Origin: Mycobacterium sp. SVM_VP21
GTDB lineage: Bacteria > Actinomycetota > Actinomycetes > Mycobacteriales > Mycobacteriaceae
DNA length: 64,000 bases
Direction of reading: 5' to 3'
Assembly (NCBI GenBank): GCA_024758765.1
Contig: CP101406.1
Span: 1,860,001-1,924,000, forward strand
Below, in pieces: positions 33,031 through 44,270 of the stretch. Within the stretch, counting starts at the first letter, position 1. The number at the start of each line of letters is the position of its first letter. The notes under the pieces were generated by a model. It worked only from the letters and a program-made list of their open reading frames with translations, made no database searches and had not been told where the DNA came from. Made by a program: the position numbers and the translations under genes.

Positions 33031-36000
33031 ATGTCTCATCAGCGTTGGAGTGGATTCACAGGTCTAAAAGCTCGCAGTGGCGGCCGGGTCGTCGGCGCAG
33101 GTACCGCGGTCGGCGCATTCCTGGCGTTCGGAATGGCGCCGGCCGCGCACGCCGATTTCGACGACATGCTGATCGATCTGTTCGGTGACGGGCTGGGAAC
33201 CGCCGTCGCCGACTTGGGCGCCAACTGGGATGACCCGGGCGCCTGGGCCGTGGTTTTCGACCCCAGTAGTTGGACGCCCTTCTTCGACGGTCTCGGTGAG
33301 CCGGGCGCCTGGGATGCGATCCTGGCTGATCTGCAGCTAAGCGGCATCGGCGCGGCCTCGCTCGATCTGCCGGGCGAGGCGGACGGTTCCTTCAACTGGG
33401 GTGACGTCAATTGGCTGATGCCGTTCGGTGACGGAACTGACGGCACGGCCGCCCACCCCGACGGTGGCGCCGGTGGGTGGATCTACGGCAGCGGCGGCGC
33501 GGGCTGGGACTCGGACGGTACGGGCGGCATTGACGACGGCGGCTCGGGCGGGCAGGGCGGCCTGTTCGGTGGTGACGGCGGGGATGGTGGCTCCGGCTAT
33601 GACGGTGGTGCCGGTGGCGCCGGTGGTGCCGCCGGCCCCTTCGCCTGGTTCAGTCACGGTGGTGCTGGCGGCGCTGGCGGTACCGCGGTCACCGCGGGTG
33701 GCGATGGTGGTGCTGGCGGCGCTGGTGGTGACGCCTCTCAGTGGGGCCTGTTCAGCACGCCCGGTATCGGCGGCAATGGTGGAGACGGATTGGCCGGTGC
33801 CGCAGGCGCTCTCGGCAGCTTTGTCACCGGCGACGGTAACGGCGGATCCGGACAATCCGGCGGTAACGGCGGCAACGGTGGTGCTGGCGGCAGGGGCTCG
33901 AACTGGTTCGGCGCCGGCGGCAAGGGCGGCGGTGCCGGGAACGGTGGCGCGGGCGGCAACGGTGGCGACGGTGCCGCTGGTCACGACGCCGGCGTGATTC
34001 TCAGCGCCGCCACCGGTGGCAACGGTGGCGCGGGCGGCGCCGGCGGCGGCGCCGGCAAGGCTGGTGCGGGCGGTGCCGGTGGGTGGTTCGCCAGTGCGGG
34101 CGCCGCGGGCGCAGGAGCTGACGCCGGTGACGGTGGTAATGGTGGCGTCGGCGGCAACGGTGGTAACGCGAACGGCGCGACCGGCGACGCCGGTGACAAC
34201 GCTGTCGTCGGCAGCGGCGCCGACGGTGGCAATGCCGGTGCCGGCGGCGCCGGCGGCAAGGCGGGCGATGGCGGCGTCGGGGGGCCGGGGGCGCTGCCGG
34301 GACCTCGACGAACGGCACCACAGCGACCGACGGCGTCGGCGGCAAGGGTGGAAACGGTGGTGACGCCAAGGGCGGAACCGGTGGTGCCGGTGGTAAGGGC
34401 GCTGGCGGGGGCAGCAATGCGGTCGCCGGCAACGGTGGCAACGGCGGCGGCGGTGGTGCCGGAGGCACGGCGGGAACCGGCGGCGCCGGCGGTGCCAATG
34501 GGAGCGGCACCGGTACCGGCGCCAGCGGGACGAACGGGTCTTCCGCAGGTGGCGCCGGTGGCGCCGGCGGCCAGGGTGGCAAGGGCATCAGCACGTACGA
34601 CTCGTTGGGCGACGCGCAGGCCGGCGGCGCCGGCGGTACCGGCGGCACGGGCGGGGCAGGGACCCACGGCAGCCTCGACGGCAATGGCGGTGCCGGCGGT
34701 GCGGGTGGCGACGGGGCCAGCAACGGCACCGGTGGGATCGGTGGCAGCGGCGGCGCGGGTGGCGACGGCGCTCAGGGCAGTACCAGCGGGCCGGGCTACG
34801 GCGGTGGCGGTGGCGGCGGTGGTGGTGGCGGCAGCGTCTTCGTCAACGGTGGGGCTTCCGCGAGCGGAACTGCCACCGGCGGTGACGGCGGCTCCGGTGG
34901 TGCCGGCACCACCACGGCCGCCGGCGGCAAGGGCGGCACCGGTGGTCAGGGCAACATCTCCGCCTTCGGTGCCGGCAGCAGTGCGGAAGGCGAAGCTACC
35001 GGCGGGAACGGCGGCAATGGCGGGATCAACGGCGGCACAGGTGGTGACGGTGGTAGCGGCACCGTTCTGGCCACCAATAGCGGGGCGGCCGGCGGAACCG
35101 GTGATGGCGCGACCGGCGGTGCAGGCGGCGCAGGTAGCAACGGCGGAACCGGCGGTGCCGGCGGGGCGGGACTGGTCTCGGCCGGCCAGGACGGCACTAC
35201 ATCGGGCGCCGCCGGCGGCGGCGCAGGCGGCGGTGCCACCGGAGCGGGCAGCGTAGGAGGCGTCGGAGGTGACGGGGAACTCACCAGTGCCTTCAACCAG
35301 GGCATCGGTGGGCCCGGTGGGTCCGCGACCGGACTGGCTACCGGCGGCACCGGCGGTAACGCGGCAGGCGGTGGCCACGGCGGATCCGGCGGTCTAGGCA
35401 GCGTCTACGCAGGCGGGGTCGGCTCCAGCGTTGACGGCACCGGTATCGGCGGCAACGGTGGCAACGGTCTGGCCGATGGCACCGGAGGCAACGGCAGCAC
35501 CGGACAGGTATCGGCGCTCGCCGCCGGTGCTCAAGCCAGCGGTACCGGCCAGAGCGGCAATGGCGGCGACGGCACCGGCGCGGGCAGCGTCGGCGGCAAC
35601 GGCACCCTCGGTTGGATTCAGGCGCTCGGCCAGGACAGCCAGGCGAGCGGCACCGCGACCGGTGGTGACGGCGGTGCGGCCGATGGCGGCGGCCAGGGTG
35701 GCACTGGCGGGCAAGGCGCCATTCAGGCATTCGGAACCAACAGCGTGGCCGCCGCCAGCACCGCGACGGCGGGCAACGGCGGTTCCGGCGCAGCCGGGGG
35801 CCAAGGCTCCCTGGGCGGGCAGGCCTACGTGTGGGCTGGGACGCGCGGCGTCACGGGCAGCGGCGGCGACATCACCGGCAGCACCGCGACCGGCGGCCAC
35901 GCCGGTGAGAACTTGGACGGCACCGTCAGCACCGACAACCAGGGCGGAATCGGGATGGTCCAGGCGATCAACGGCACCATTTCTGGCAGCAGTGCGAAGG

Positions 36001-39000
36001 GTGCCGACGGTGGCTCCGGTGGTCTGGGCGGCTATGCCACGGTAAGTGCCTCCGACGGAGGCAGCGTCACCGACGGCCACGCGATCGGAGGACACAACAG
36101 CGACACCGCCGTCGGCGGCAAGGCGACGGTCTCTGCCGACGGGACCGACAGCTCGGTGATTGGCAGCACCGCGACCGGTGGCAACGCCGGTACCGGCGAC
36201 GCCAACGGCGGCGTCGGCGGCAAGGGCGGCGACGCTCTGGTCGGCGCGAGCCAGGGTGGCACGGTCAGCGACGCCACGGCAGGCGGCGGCAACGGTGGTA
36301 CGGGTGCCAATGGTGGCCACGGTGGTGCGGGTGGCTACTCCGAGGCCACCGCAGGCCTCCAAGGCGGCGCCGGCGGCAGCGCTACGGGTGATGCCGCCGG
36401 TGGCAACGGCGGCAATGCCGATGGTGCAAGCAGCGTCGGCGGCGACGGCGGCAGCGGCAATATCCAGGGTGGATTTGTCAGGACCGGCATCGGCGGAGAC
36501 GACGGGTCGGCCAGTGGTTTCGGAACCGGCGGCAACGGCGGCAACGCCGACGGCGCGGGTAGCCACGGTGGCAGCGGCGGTATCGGCAGTGTCGTCGCCG
36601 GTGGAAGCGGTGCGGTAGCCGACGGCTCCGGCATCGGCGGCGCTGGCGGCAACGGTGCCCAAAGCGGTACCGGCGGCAATGGCAGTAGCGGTCAGGTAGG
36701 CGCCTTCGCTGATGGGGCCCACGCCAGCGGTACTGGCCAGAGCGGCAATGGCGGCGACGCCACGGGCGCGGGCAGTGTCGGCGGGAACGGCACTATCGGC
36801 AATATCCAGGCATTCGGCCAAAACAGTGCCGCTAGCGGCACTGCGACGGGCGGTGACGGTGGCGCGGCCAGCAACAGCGGCCATGGTGGTACCGGCGGCC
36901 AGGGCAGAATCGTGGCCAACGCCAACGGCAGCACCGCCACGGACAGCACAGCGACCGCTGGTGCCGGCGGCTCTGGCGCCAACGGCGGTCAAGGGGCCCT
37001 CGGTGGCCAGGCATACGTCGTTGCCGGAACGTTCGGCGACCCCACCAGCGGCGGGCACATCAGCGGCAGCACCGCCGTTGGCGGTGACGCCGGTGAGAAT
37101 GCGGCCGGCGATACCAGCACCCACAACCAGGGCGGAATCGGCCAGGTCGAGGCGATCAACGGCACCATTACCAATAGCTCCGCCACCGGCGCCGACGGCG
37201 GTGCCGGCGGTCTCGCTGCTTACGCCACGGTCAGCGCCACCAACGGCGGCAGCATCGCAAGCAGCAATGCGGCCGGAGGCAACGGTAGTGCCGGTGGCAT
37301 CGGTGGTGAGGCGACGATCTCCGCCGATGGTGATGGCAGCACGATTCTCGGTAGCGACGCTACCGGCGGTGATGCCGGCAGCGGCGGCAATGGTGGCCAT
37401 GCCTTTGTCACCGCGACCGACGGCGGCGCCATCACCAACAGTCCCGCTACCGGTGGCAATGGCAGCGACACCGCCAGCGGTGGCAATGCTGATGTCACTG
37501 CCGACGGTGTCGGAAGCTCTATCGCCGCCAGCTCCGCGGCAGCCGGCAACGCCGGTGCGGGCAGCGCAAATGGTGGCACCGGAGGTGCCGGTGGCGACGC
37601 CTACCTTGACGCCTCAGCGGGCACCACGGTCCACGACGCCACCGCTCAAGGCGGCGTCGGAGGTGCCGGAATCGCCGGTGGCCACGGTGGCGCCGGCGGT
37701 GTCGGCGCTGTGTTCGGCACCGGCGCAGGGGACGCCAGTGGCACCGGCACCGGCGGCAACGGTGGCGATGGCATCAACGGAGGTACCGGCGGGGACGGTG
37801 GCGACGGCGATGTCAACGTCAACGCGCACGGCACCACGGGCGGCACCGCGAGCGGTGCCGGAACCGGTGGCAACGGCGGAACCGGTACTGGCAACGGAAG
37901 CATCGGAGGCAACGGCAGTTTCGGTGAAGTTCAAGCCGGCTACACCGGCAGTCCCGCCGCTGGTACGGCCACCGGCACGGCCACCGGCGGCAATGGCGGC
38001 AACGCCAGCAACGGAGGCAAAGCTGGTGAAGGCGGCTACGGCCTGGTGTTATCCGGCGGGACTGGCGTCTCCGGCGGCACCGCCATAGGCGGCGACGGTG
38101 GTGGCGCCAGTGCTGCCGGCCGCAACGGAGGTATCGGCGGTACCGCCAACATTGCCGCTCAAACCGGGGCGAACATCAGCGGCGGCCAAGCCACCGCGGG
38201 CGCCGGCGGTGACGGCTTCGGTGGTAACGGCGGCGGTGGCGGACGTGCGTGGTTGCAGGCAAGCGACACTGGCAGCGTAATCACCGACGGCACAGCGAAC
38301 GGCGGCGTCGGCGGTGACGGTGGTCTGGACGGTACGAATGGTGCCGTCGGCGGTGACGGCGGCGACGGCTACTGGGGCAGCATCTTTGTTTCCAACGGCG
38401 TCACCTCAGCCGACGGCATCTCCGTCGGTGGCAACGGTGGCAACGGAGGTGACGGTGGCGACGGCGTCGGCAGTGATGGCGGCGACGGCGGCCGGGGTGG
38501 TCTCGGCGGTAACGGGAACGGCGACGGTACATCGGGCACCGCCGGCAACGGCGGCAACGGTGGTATCGGCGGAACCAACGGCGGCGCTGGCGGGAAGGGT
38601 GGCGAGGGCGGCCAAGCCCTTGCCGCACCCGACAGCGGCACCGCTACCGGTGGCAACGGTGGCAACGGCGGTGCTGGCGGCGACGGCTACGACGGCGGCC
38701 AAGGTGGTGGCGGCGGTGCCGGCACAATTACGACCACCAACGGCGCTGTTGTCTCCGCCGATAGCTCCGCGACGGGCGGCAATGGAGGCAACGGAGGTGC
38801 CGGTAGCGCCGCCGCCGACGGAGGCGCCGGTGCTACCGGCGGCGGCGGAACTGTCGCCGCCGACGGCGCAGGCAGCTCCGTCACTGCAGACGGTACCGGC
38901 GGGGCCGGCGGCAACGGGGGCAGCGGCGGCACTGTTACCGGTGCGACCGGCGGTGACGGTGGGACCGGTGGCCTGGGTCTTAACCTCGACGACGCTTCCG

Positions 39001-39122
39001 GTACTGGCGGTACCGGTGGAGCCGGCGGCAATGGCGGCAGCACGGCCGGTGGCGACGGTGGCCCCGGCGGTGCTGGCGTCGGCAGTGTCGGGGCACCGGG
39101 CACCGATGGCACCGACGGTTAA
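33031..39122 (+). pseudogene. PGRS7: frameshifted secreted PGRS protein (about 2030 aa if repaired)
   Basis: ATG 33031 opens a signal peptide of 41 residues ([15 protein letters not shown]), a divergent head (ANWDDPGAW, WTPFFDGLGEPGAW) and PGRS repeats up to codon 416. At a G6 tract (34279-34284) the frame changes. Read as it stands, GVGGPGALPGPRRT begins a foreign Pro/Arg-rich tail ending at 35256. One extra G restores [15 protein letters not shown] and the repeat frame continues to the stop at 39122. The restored part has a nine-glycine run (34801-34830) and then a long Ser/Thr/Val-richer second half (TATGGxGG, FGQNSAASG) like PGRS6 and PGRS10. It may be a sequencing error, a true lesion or slippage-controlled expression. 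It ends GAPGTDGTDG. Confidence 0.75.
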
Positions 39123-39308
39123 GCCAAGCGCCAACCCCCGAGGACACCCAATAGGTGCGCCGGATGCCGTCCACTCCGCATTACATCGGTGAACCCGGGC
39201 CGCTCCGATGGCTGTCACGCCTTGGTATCACCGGCGATATCCGATTCGGCAACACCCACATGGTCCACCGCGGGTGCGCAAGTGACGGGTGTGGCCCGGG
39301 CCCGGCGC

Positions 39309-39719
39309 TCAGCGCGTCCGGAAGATCAGCGTCCGCTGCACCACGAAGTTGATCACCGTCGCGGTGCCCTGCGCGACTACGAACGCCACCGGCAGTGCCC
39401 ACCGCTGATAGTCGAGCAGCTCCAGACACAGGTGGTTAATCCCCACCTGGACGGCGAACGTCAGCGCGTAAAGCGCCATCACTGCGACGAAACGCCCGGC
39501 GTGCGCCGAAGACTGAAAGGTCCAGCGCCGGTTGATCAGATATGCGGTCGTGGTGCCGGCGATGAAACTGCACGCCTTGGCAAGGTCAACGCCGATGCCC
39601 GCACCCAAGTACAGCAATAGGTATAGCCCGAAGTCGACGACCGCCGACAGTGCGCCGGTGACCAGAAAGCGCCACACCTGCGTCGACAGGCGCAAGGGTC
39701 GGGTTGTTATCTCCGCCAC
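39309..39719 (-). CDS. GtrA-family membrane protein, Rv3789-type (136 aa)
   Basis: A small polytopic membrane protein with four hydrophobic segments: [53 protein letters not shown] and [15 protein letters not shown]. The motif INRRWTFQ after segment 2 and VQRTLIF at the C-terminus are typical GtrA features. It closely resembles my memory of M. tuberculosis Rv3789. That protein is needed for arabinosylation of arabinogalactan, and has been proposed either to flip decaprenyl-phospho-arabinose or to anchor arabinosyltransferases. GTG 39719 gives 136 residues; an internal GTG at 39677 would give about 122, nearer the 121 of Rv3789. It is opposite in strand to the flanking PGRS7 and PGRS8. The usual neighbour dprE1 is not next to it. 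Confidence 0.88.
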   Translation of the reverse strand: MAEITTRPLRLSTQVWRFLVTGALSAVVDFGLYLLLYLGAGIGVDLAKACSFIAGTTTAYLINRRWTFQSSAHAGRFVAVMALYALTFAVQVGINHLCLELLDYQRWALPVAFVVAQGTATVINFVVQRTLIFRTR

Positions 39720-40119
39720 CCGGGAATCTTAAGCGGCGGCCTGTCGCAGATCGCCCTGAGCGGGTTGCGGCCGCAGACGACGAGTGGGCGGCCGGCGTCC
39801 AGGCGAGCCGTGTGACCGTGCTTACCGGCACGCCTGGGTGGGCCTGCCTGACCTGCAGTGATTCTGTCCGTTACCTATCTAACTCACAGCTTTGCGCTCA
39901 TCGTGAGCGAATCCACCGTGCGTCGTTGGATGCTCATATTTGGACAATCATCCACTAAATGAATAGGTGACGCCGTAAACCTGCTGTTCACGGTCACTTC
40001 ATCGGCGCGAATGCGTTCAGTTGGCGCGCGCGTGGACCGTCTGTTACCTTAGCGGCAGCTTAGCAATTTACGTCTCTGTCAGCCGCTCAAGAGCTAAACC
40101 TCACCTGAAGGGGGAAACC
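39720..40119. other. Intergenic region between gtrA and PGRS8
   Basis: A divergent gap of 400 bases with no gene. It carries the PGRS8 promoter and leader from 40021 on and presumably the gtrA promoter at its left side, which I could not place. GTTACCTA near 39874 is a weak echo of the PGRS8-10 -10 region. Confidence 0.55.
40021..40081 (+). promoter_or_regulatory. PGRS8 promoter and conserved leader motif
   Basis: -35 TTGGCG (40021-40026), 18-base spacer, -10 TACCTT (40045-40050). Ten bases after the -10 begins TTAGCAATTTACG, then TCTCTGTCA. The whole arrangement, spacing included, recurs before PGRS9 and PGRS10. TCAAGAGCTAA (from 40087) is further shared with PGRS10. The predicted leader is about 63 bases long. 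Confidence 0.65.
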
Positions 40120-43044
40120 ATGTCGAATCGATCCGCTAAGGGCCGGACCGGTCGTCTTACTCGCGCCGTGGGCGCTACCAGTGCCGCAGGCGCGTTCCTT
40201 GCGTTCGGTATGACGCCGTTGACGGCGGCGCCGGCCAGCGCTGAGTTCGACTTCGATTTCGGCGACCTGTTCAGCTGGATCGACGCGCCCGCCGCGGACA
40301 CCTCGGGCTTTGACTGGTCGGCCTTCGGTGCGTTCGACGGTGACCTGGCCGGCTCGGCTGCTGCCAGCCCGCTGGATGACTTGAACGCGTTGGTGGCCAA
40401 CACCCTCAATACGGTGATCTACCAGCCGATCTATGGCATCGGTCAGTTCCTGATCAACGACCTGGGCCTGCAGATCGACGGCGTCTTCGCCAACGGCTCC
40501 AACGCCTACGTCAGCATTGACGGTGACGGTGACCTGCTCTATCACGCCGCGACTGACGGTGGCTTCCTGTTCGGCGATGGTGGCAGCGGCGCGTTCGTCA
40601 ACGCCGACGGCGACGTGATCGGTGCCGATGGCGCGGTCCTGATGGACGGCGGTAACGCGGTCACGCTGGCTGACATCGAGGACGGCACCTATTCCTTCCA
40701 CCCCGGCTCGACGGTCGACCTCGATGGCGCCAACGCCGGTCTGATCGGCAACGGTGGTGACGGCGGCAGCTACTACGGCATCGGTGGCGACGGCGGTGCC
40801 GGTGGCTTCCTGATGGGTAACGGCGGTATCGGTGGTACCGGTGGGATCGGTGACATCGGCGCGATCGGCTTCGCCGGTGGTAACGGTGGCGGCGGTGGCT
40901 TCCTGATCGGCAACGGCGGCACCGGTGGTGTCGGTGGTACCGGTGGCACCGGTGCTGCTGGCGGCGTCGGCCAGGCCGGCGGCGTGGCCGGTAACGGTGG
41001 TGCCGGCGGCAACGGCGGCCAGGCCGGCCTGTTCGGCAACTCCGGTGCGGGTGGCACCGGTGGCACCGGTGGTGTCGGTGGCGCCGGTGGCTTCGGTGCC
41101 GCAGGTGCGGACACCGAGGATGGCAACGGTGGTGCCGCCGGTGTCGGTGGTGCCGGTGGTAACGGTGGCGTCGGCGGTAACGGTGGCGCGGGCGGCTTCT
41201 TCGGTGTTCACACCCAGGGTGCCGCAGGTGACGGCGGTGTCGGTGGCGATGGCGGTGTCGGTGGCACCGGTGGTACCGGCGTGAACGGTGCGAACGGCAC
41301 GTTCGAGGACGGCGGCGACGGTAACGGCGCAAACGGCGGTAACGGTGGTGCCGGCGCTAACGGTGGCGTCGGTGGTAACGGCGGTGCGGCCGGTGCGAGC
41401 GGCAGTGTCGAGGGCAAGGGCGGCGCAGGCGGCAACGGCGGCAAGGGCGGCGATGTCGGCCTGGGCGGCGACGGCGGCAACGGCGCGGCCGGTACTGCTG
41501 AGAACCCGAACGGTGGTAACGCCGGTAACGGTGGCGACCCGAGTGATGTCGCCGGTCTCGGCGGTGCAGCCGGCCAAGGTACCGGCGGCAGCGCGGACGG
41601 CGTGAACGGTGCGGCCGGCAGCTCCACCCCGATCGTCTCCGGTAACGGCGGCGTCGGCGGCAACGGCTACAACGCGGCCGCCGACAACGGCGCGACTGCG
41701 GGCACCAGCGGTGGTAACGCCGGCAATGGTGGCAACGGCGGCAAATGGGGCAACGGCGGCGAGGGCGGCAACGGCGGCAGCGGTGTTGCCGGTAGCGAAG
41801 GCAGCTTCGACGACAACGGCAACGGCAACGGTGTCTCCGGCGGCAACGGCGGCAACGCCGGCAACGGCGGCAACTCCGGTGAGCTGGCGGAGAACACCGC
41901 CGGCAACGCGGGCCTGGCCGGCAACGGCGCTGACGGCGGCGCCGGCGCGAACGCCATCACCCCGAGCGTCAACGGCGGCAACGGCGGTAGCGGTGGTAAC
42001 GCCGGTAACGGTGGCGCCGGCGGTAGCTCGGCCAACGGCACGGCGGGTACCGACAGTGACGGCGGTGTGGCCGGTAACGGTGCTGACGGTGGCGACGGTG
42101 CCCGGGGCACCGACGGCAACCAGAACCCGGTGTTTAACGCTCCGGCGGCTAACGGCACCGTCGGCGGCAACGGCGGTGCCGGCGGTAACGGCGGTAACGG
42201 TGGCGCCGGCGGCGGCACCACCGGTGCGGACACCGACGGCGGCAACGGCGGCAACGGCGGTAACGGCAACGACGGTGGCGACGGCGGCTACACCTACCAC
42301 GGCGATGAGAACTTGCCGTACAAGGGGCACAACATCGGCACCGGTGCCAACGGCGGCGACGGCGGTGCGGCCGGTAACGGCGGCGCGGCCGGTGGCAGCT
42401 CGGCCAATGCCGGCAATGGTGGCGACGGTGGCGACGGCGGCAACGGCGGCAGCAGCGGCGACTTGTCGAACCTGGGCTACATCGACAGCGCCGGGAACAC
42501 CGCATACGGTGCTGCGGCCAACATCGCCGGTGCCGGTGGCAAGGGTGCTGATGGCGGCAGCGGGTTCGTCGCCGGTAACGGCGGCAAGGGCGGCGACGGC
42601 GGCAGTGACCAGTTCGCGGCCGGCTCCAACGGTGGCAAGGGCGGTAACGGCGGTAACGGCGGTGCCGGTGTCGGTGATGGCAGCACCGGTGGCAACGGCG
42701 GTGCCGGCGGCGACGGCGGCGACGGCAGCAACATCCGCTGGGGCTACGCAGGTCCGGGGGTACCTCCGAACGAACTCAGCGGCGGAACCACCAGCAGCAC
42801 CTCGGGTCCGGTGGACAACGTCTCCGGCGGTAACGGTGGCAACGGTGGCAACGGCGGTGTCGGTGACGCGGCCAACGGCACCGGTGGAGCAGCCGGTGAC
42901 GGTGGCACCGTCATCACTCCGGACCTGCCGACCGGCCCGGGATCCATCGGCGCCAACACTGGTGTGGTCAACGGTGGCGCCGGCGACACGCCGGGCACCG
43001 GGTCGACCAACGGCAGCGCGGGCACGCCCGGCACCACTCCGTAG
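40120..43044 (+). CDS. PGRS8: secreted PE-less PGRS-repeat protein (974 aa)
   Basis: ATG 40120 follows GAAGGGGGA with proper spacing and begins [10 protein letters not shown]. The in-frame ATG at 40021 lies inside the promoter. Signal peptide residues 1-41 ([23 protein letters not shown]). The type B head, to about residue 215, has [50 protein letters not shown] and a D-rich stretch [20 protein letters not shown]. It is nearly identical to the PGRS9 head, indicating recent duplication. PGRS repeats follow, with non-glycine islands ([32 protein letters not shown]). The IRWG island also occurs in PGRS9. A strong terminator follows. It is the smallest complete member of the array. Confidence 0.87.
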   Translation: MSNRSAKGRTGRLTRAVGATSAAGAFLAFGMTPLTAAPASAEFDFDFGDLFSWIDAPAADTSGFDWSAFGAFDGDLAGSAAASPLDDLNALVANTLNTVIYQPIYGIGQFLINDLGLQIDGVFANGSNAYVSIDGDGDLLYHAATDGGFLFGDGGSGAFVNADGDVIGADGAVLMDGGNAVTLADIEDGTYSFHPGSTVDLDGANAGLIGNGGDGGSYYGIGGDGGAGGFLMGNGGIGGTGGIGDIGAIGFAGGNGGGGGFLIGNGGTGGVGGTGGTGAAGGVGQAGGVAGNGGAGGNGGQAGLFGNSGAGGTGGTGGVGGAGGFGAAGADTEDGNGGAAGVGGAGGNGGVGGNGGAGGFFGVHTQGAAGDGGVGGDGGVGGTGGTGVNGANGTFEDGGDGNGANGGNGGAGANGGVGGNGGAAGASGSVEGKGGAGGNGGKGGDVGLGGDGGNGAAGTAENPNGGNAGNGGDPSDVAGLGGAAGQGTGGSADGVNGAAGSSTPIVSGNGGVGGNGYNAAADNGATAGTSGGNAGNGGNGGKWGNGGEGGNGGSGVAGSEGSFDDNGNGNGVSGGNGGNAGNGGNSGELAENTAGNAGLAGNGADGGAGANAITPSVNGGNGGSGGNAGNGGAGGSSANGTAGTDSDGGVAGNGADGGDGARGTDGNQNPVFNAPAANGTVGGNGGAGGNGGNGGAGGGTTGADTDGGNGGNGGNGNDGGDGGYTYHGDENLPYKGHNIGTGANGGDGGAAGNGGAAGGSSANAGNGGDGGDGGNGGSSGDLSNLGYIDSAGNTAYGAAANIAGAGGKGADGGSGFVAGNGGKGGDGGSDQFAAGSNGGKGGNGGNGGAGVGDGSTGGNGGAGGDGGDGSNIRWGYAGPGVPPNELSGGTTSSTSGPVDNVSGGNGGNGGNGGVGDAANGTGGAAGDGGTVITPDLPTGPGSIGANTGVVNGGAGDTPGTGSTNGSAGTPGTTP

Positions 43045-43060
43045 TAATCGCGACAACGCA

Positions 43061-43100
43061 AAAGAAACACCCCGCACAATCGTGCGGGGTGTTTCTTTTT
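43061..43100 (+). terminator. Intrinsic terminator after PGRS8
   Basis: A perfect 17-bp stem (43061-43077 with 43082-43098), loop AATC, ending in TTTCTTTTT. It lies 16 bases after the PGRS8 stop. The A/T-rich base of the stem could let it work in both directions. The core CCCCGCAC/GTGCGGGG is reused after PGRS9. Confidence 0.9.
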
Positions 43101-43239
43101 GGCGTCTGACGAAACTCGACGACAACCGCGGGTCTTCCGAAAGGTGTAGCCGCGCTTACGATCTGGAAGTTTGCGCGGTGCCGCAATCCGATTTGTCGCA
43201 ATGCTCGGTTTTCAATTCGAAAATGTCGCTGCACTGCAA

Positions 43240-43253
43240 TACAATCGCTGGCT
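43240..43253 (+). promoter_or_regulatory. -10 element immediately before 43254 (leaderless start likely)
   Basis: TACAAT (43240-43245) ends 8 bases before the ATG at 43254, which has no Shine-Dalgarno sequence. Transcription would start at or next to the start codon. Leaderless mRNAs are common in mycobacteria. Upstream, CGATTTGTCGCAAT (43189-43202) recurs before PGRS10 at 48973-48986. Confidence 0.45.
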
Positions 43254-43916
43254 ATGTGGACTGCGTCGAACGGATATTCCCGTGCCCTCGCGGGCGTTGC
43301 GACCGCCGGAGTGGTCGCGTTGACGGCAGGCGGCGTCACCGCCATCCCGGCCACGGTGCCCGATGCGGCCCTTCCCTCCGCGTCCGTTTTCGCTCCGGTC
43401 GAGCTGACTGCGCTGAGCTCCGACTCCAGCCTGATGGACATCATCGGTGCGCTGACCGGATTGGGTTGGATCATCCCGTTCCTGGATGACCCGGAGAACC
43501 CGGTGTTCCCGTTTGTCATCGGCCTCGAGGCGCTGGGCGAGTTGTTCGTGGTCATCCCGTTGACCTTGCTGGTTGGCACGCCACTGCTTCTCCTGACCGA
43601 GGGCTGGCAGGGTATTGAGGACACCATCACCCTGTTGAGTACCGCCACAGGAGCCGTGTCGAGCGTGTTCGACAACATGGTGGAGTGGTACCAGACGCAC
43701 AACTGGCTCACTGGTGAGTTGCTCGACCCCAGCTCCAGTGCGGCGGTCGATCTGTCCGGCTGGGGCGATGTCTTCCACCTGGGCGGCGGGGATAACGTGT
43801 TCACCCCGGTCGGTCTGGATGATTTGGTCGGCGCGGAGGGTTTCGATGCCGCGCTTTCCGCCGACGGTATCGACGCGATGCTCACGGACATCGGTCTCGG
43901 TGACCTGATCGCCTGA
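43254..43916 (+). CDS. Secreted protein of unknown function between PGRS8 and PGRS9 (220 aa)
   Basis: The N-terminus (residues 1-30) has a hydrophobic core ALAGVATAGVVALTAGGVTA that looks like a signal peptide, followed by a VELTAL segment. A VxLTA motif after the signal sequence is familiar from a set of small exported mycobacterial proteins; that link is from memory. Residues 63-120 are hydrophobic (GWIIPFL, LFVVIPLTLLVGTPLLLL) and could be a membrane-associated helix pair. The C-terminal 50 residues are acidic, with repeated DDLV/DAAL/DAML/GDLI patterns. It is not glycine-rich and shares no repeat with its neighbours. I do not recognise a function. A role in the biogenesis or attachment of the PGRS proteins is only a guess from position. 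Confidence 0.75.
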   Translation: MWTASNGYSRALAGVATAGVVALTAGGVTAIPATVPDAALPSASVFAPVELTALSSDSSLMDIIGALTGLGWIIPFLDDPENPVFPFVIGLEALGELFVVIPLTLLVGTPLLLLTEGWQGIEDTITLLSTATGAVSSVFDNMVEWYQTHNWLTGELLDPSSSAAVDLSGWGDVFHLGGGDNVFTPVGLDDLVGAEGFDAALSADGIDAMLTDIGLGDLIA

Positions 43917-44270
43917 CCCACGAGCGGCGTCGCCGCCCGACCGACACGTGTCGCCTCGGCGCAGAGGCCTTCCGGGAAGACCTAAACCTGTCATGCCAAT
44001 CTAGGCGAACTCACAGATTTTGGTTCGTCGTGTGCTAACCGCGCAGGATCCCTGATTCGCCTGGTCCTTACGCAACGGTGCTGGCAGCAAGACAATCTTC
44101 TCTAGATAGACGCCAAGTTGCCGGCGAATGCCTACAGGGGCGGTTCCAGTTTGCGGTGACCAACTCGATGGTTGGCCTCCCGCGAGGGGGCCTGATACCT
44201 TAACGTGGCCTAAGCAATTTGCGTCACAGTCACAGTTCGCCCCAACAGCCGATCTGCTTGAAGGGAAACC
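43917..44270. other. Intergenic region before PGRS9
   Basis: About 350 bases with no gene. It contains a perfect 12-base palindrome CGACACGTGTCG (43942-43953) shortly after the 43254 gene, a possible regulator site or hairpin. The PGRS9 promoter and leader (44172-44232) and a Shine-Dalgarno sequence GAAGGGA just before 44271 follow. Confidence 0.6.
44172..44232 (+). promoter_or_regulatory. PGRS9 promoter and conserved leader motif
   Basis: -35 TTGGCC (44172-44177), 18-base spacer, -10 TACCTT (44196-44201), then TAAGCAATTTGCGTC beginning ten bases later (44211). The layout is the same as before PGRS8 and PGRS10. Confidence 0.65.

Noticed and set aside
34305..35256. Pro/Arg/Ala-rich tail after the PGRS7 frameshift as a real domain
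   Set aside because: It is the off-frame reading of PGRS repeats that continue normally in the next frame.
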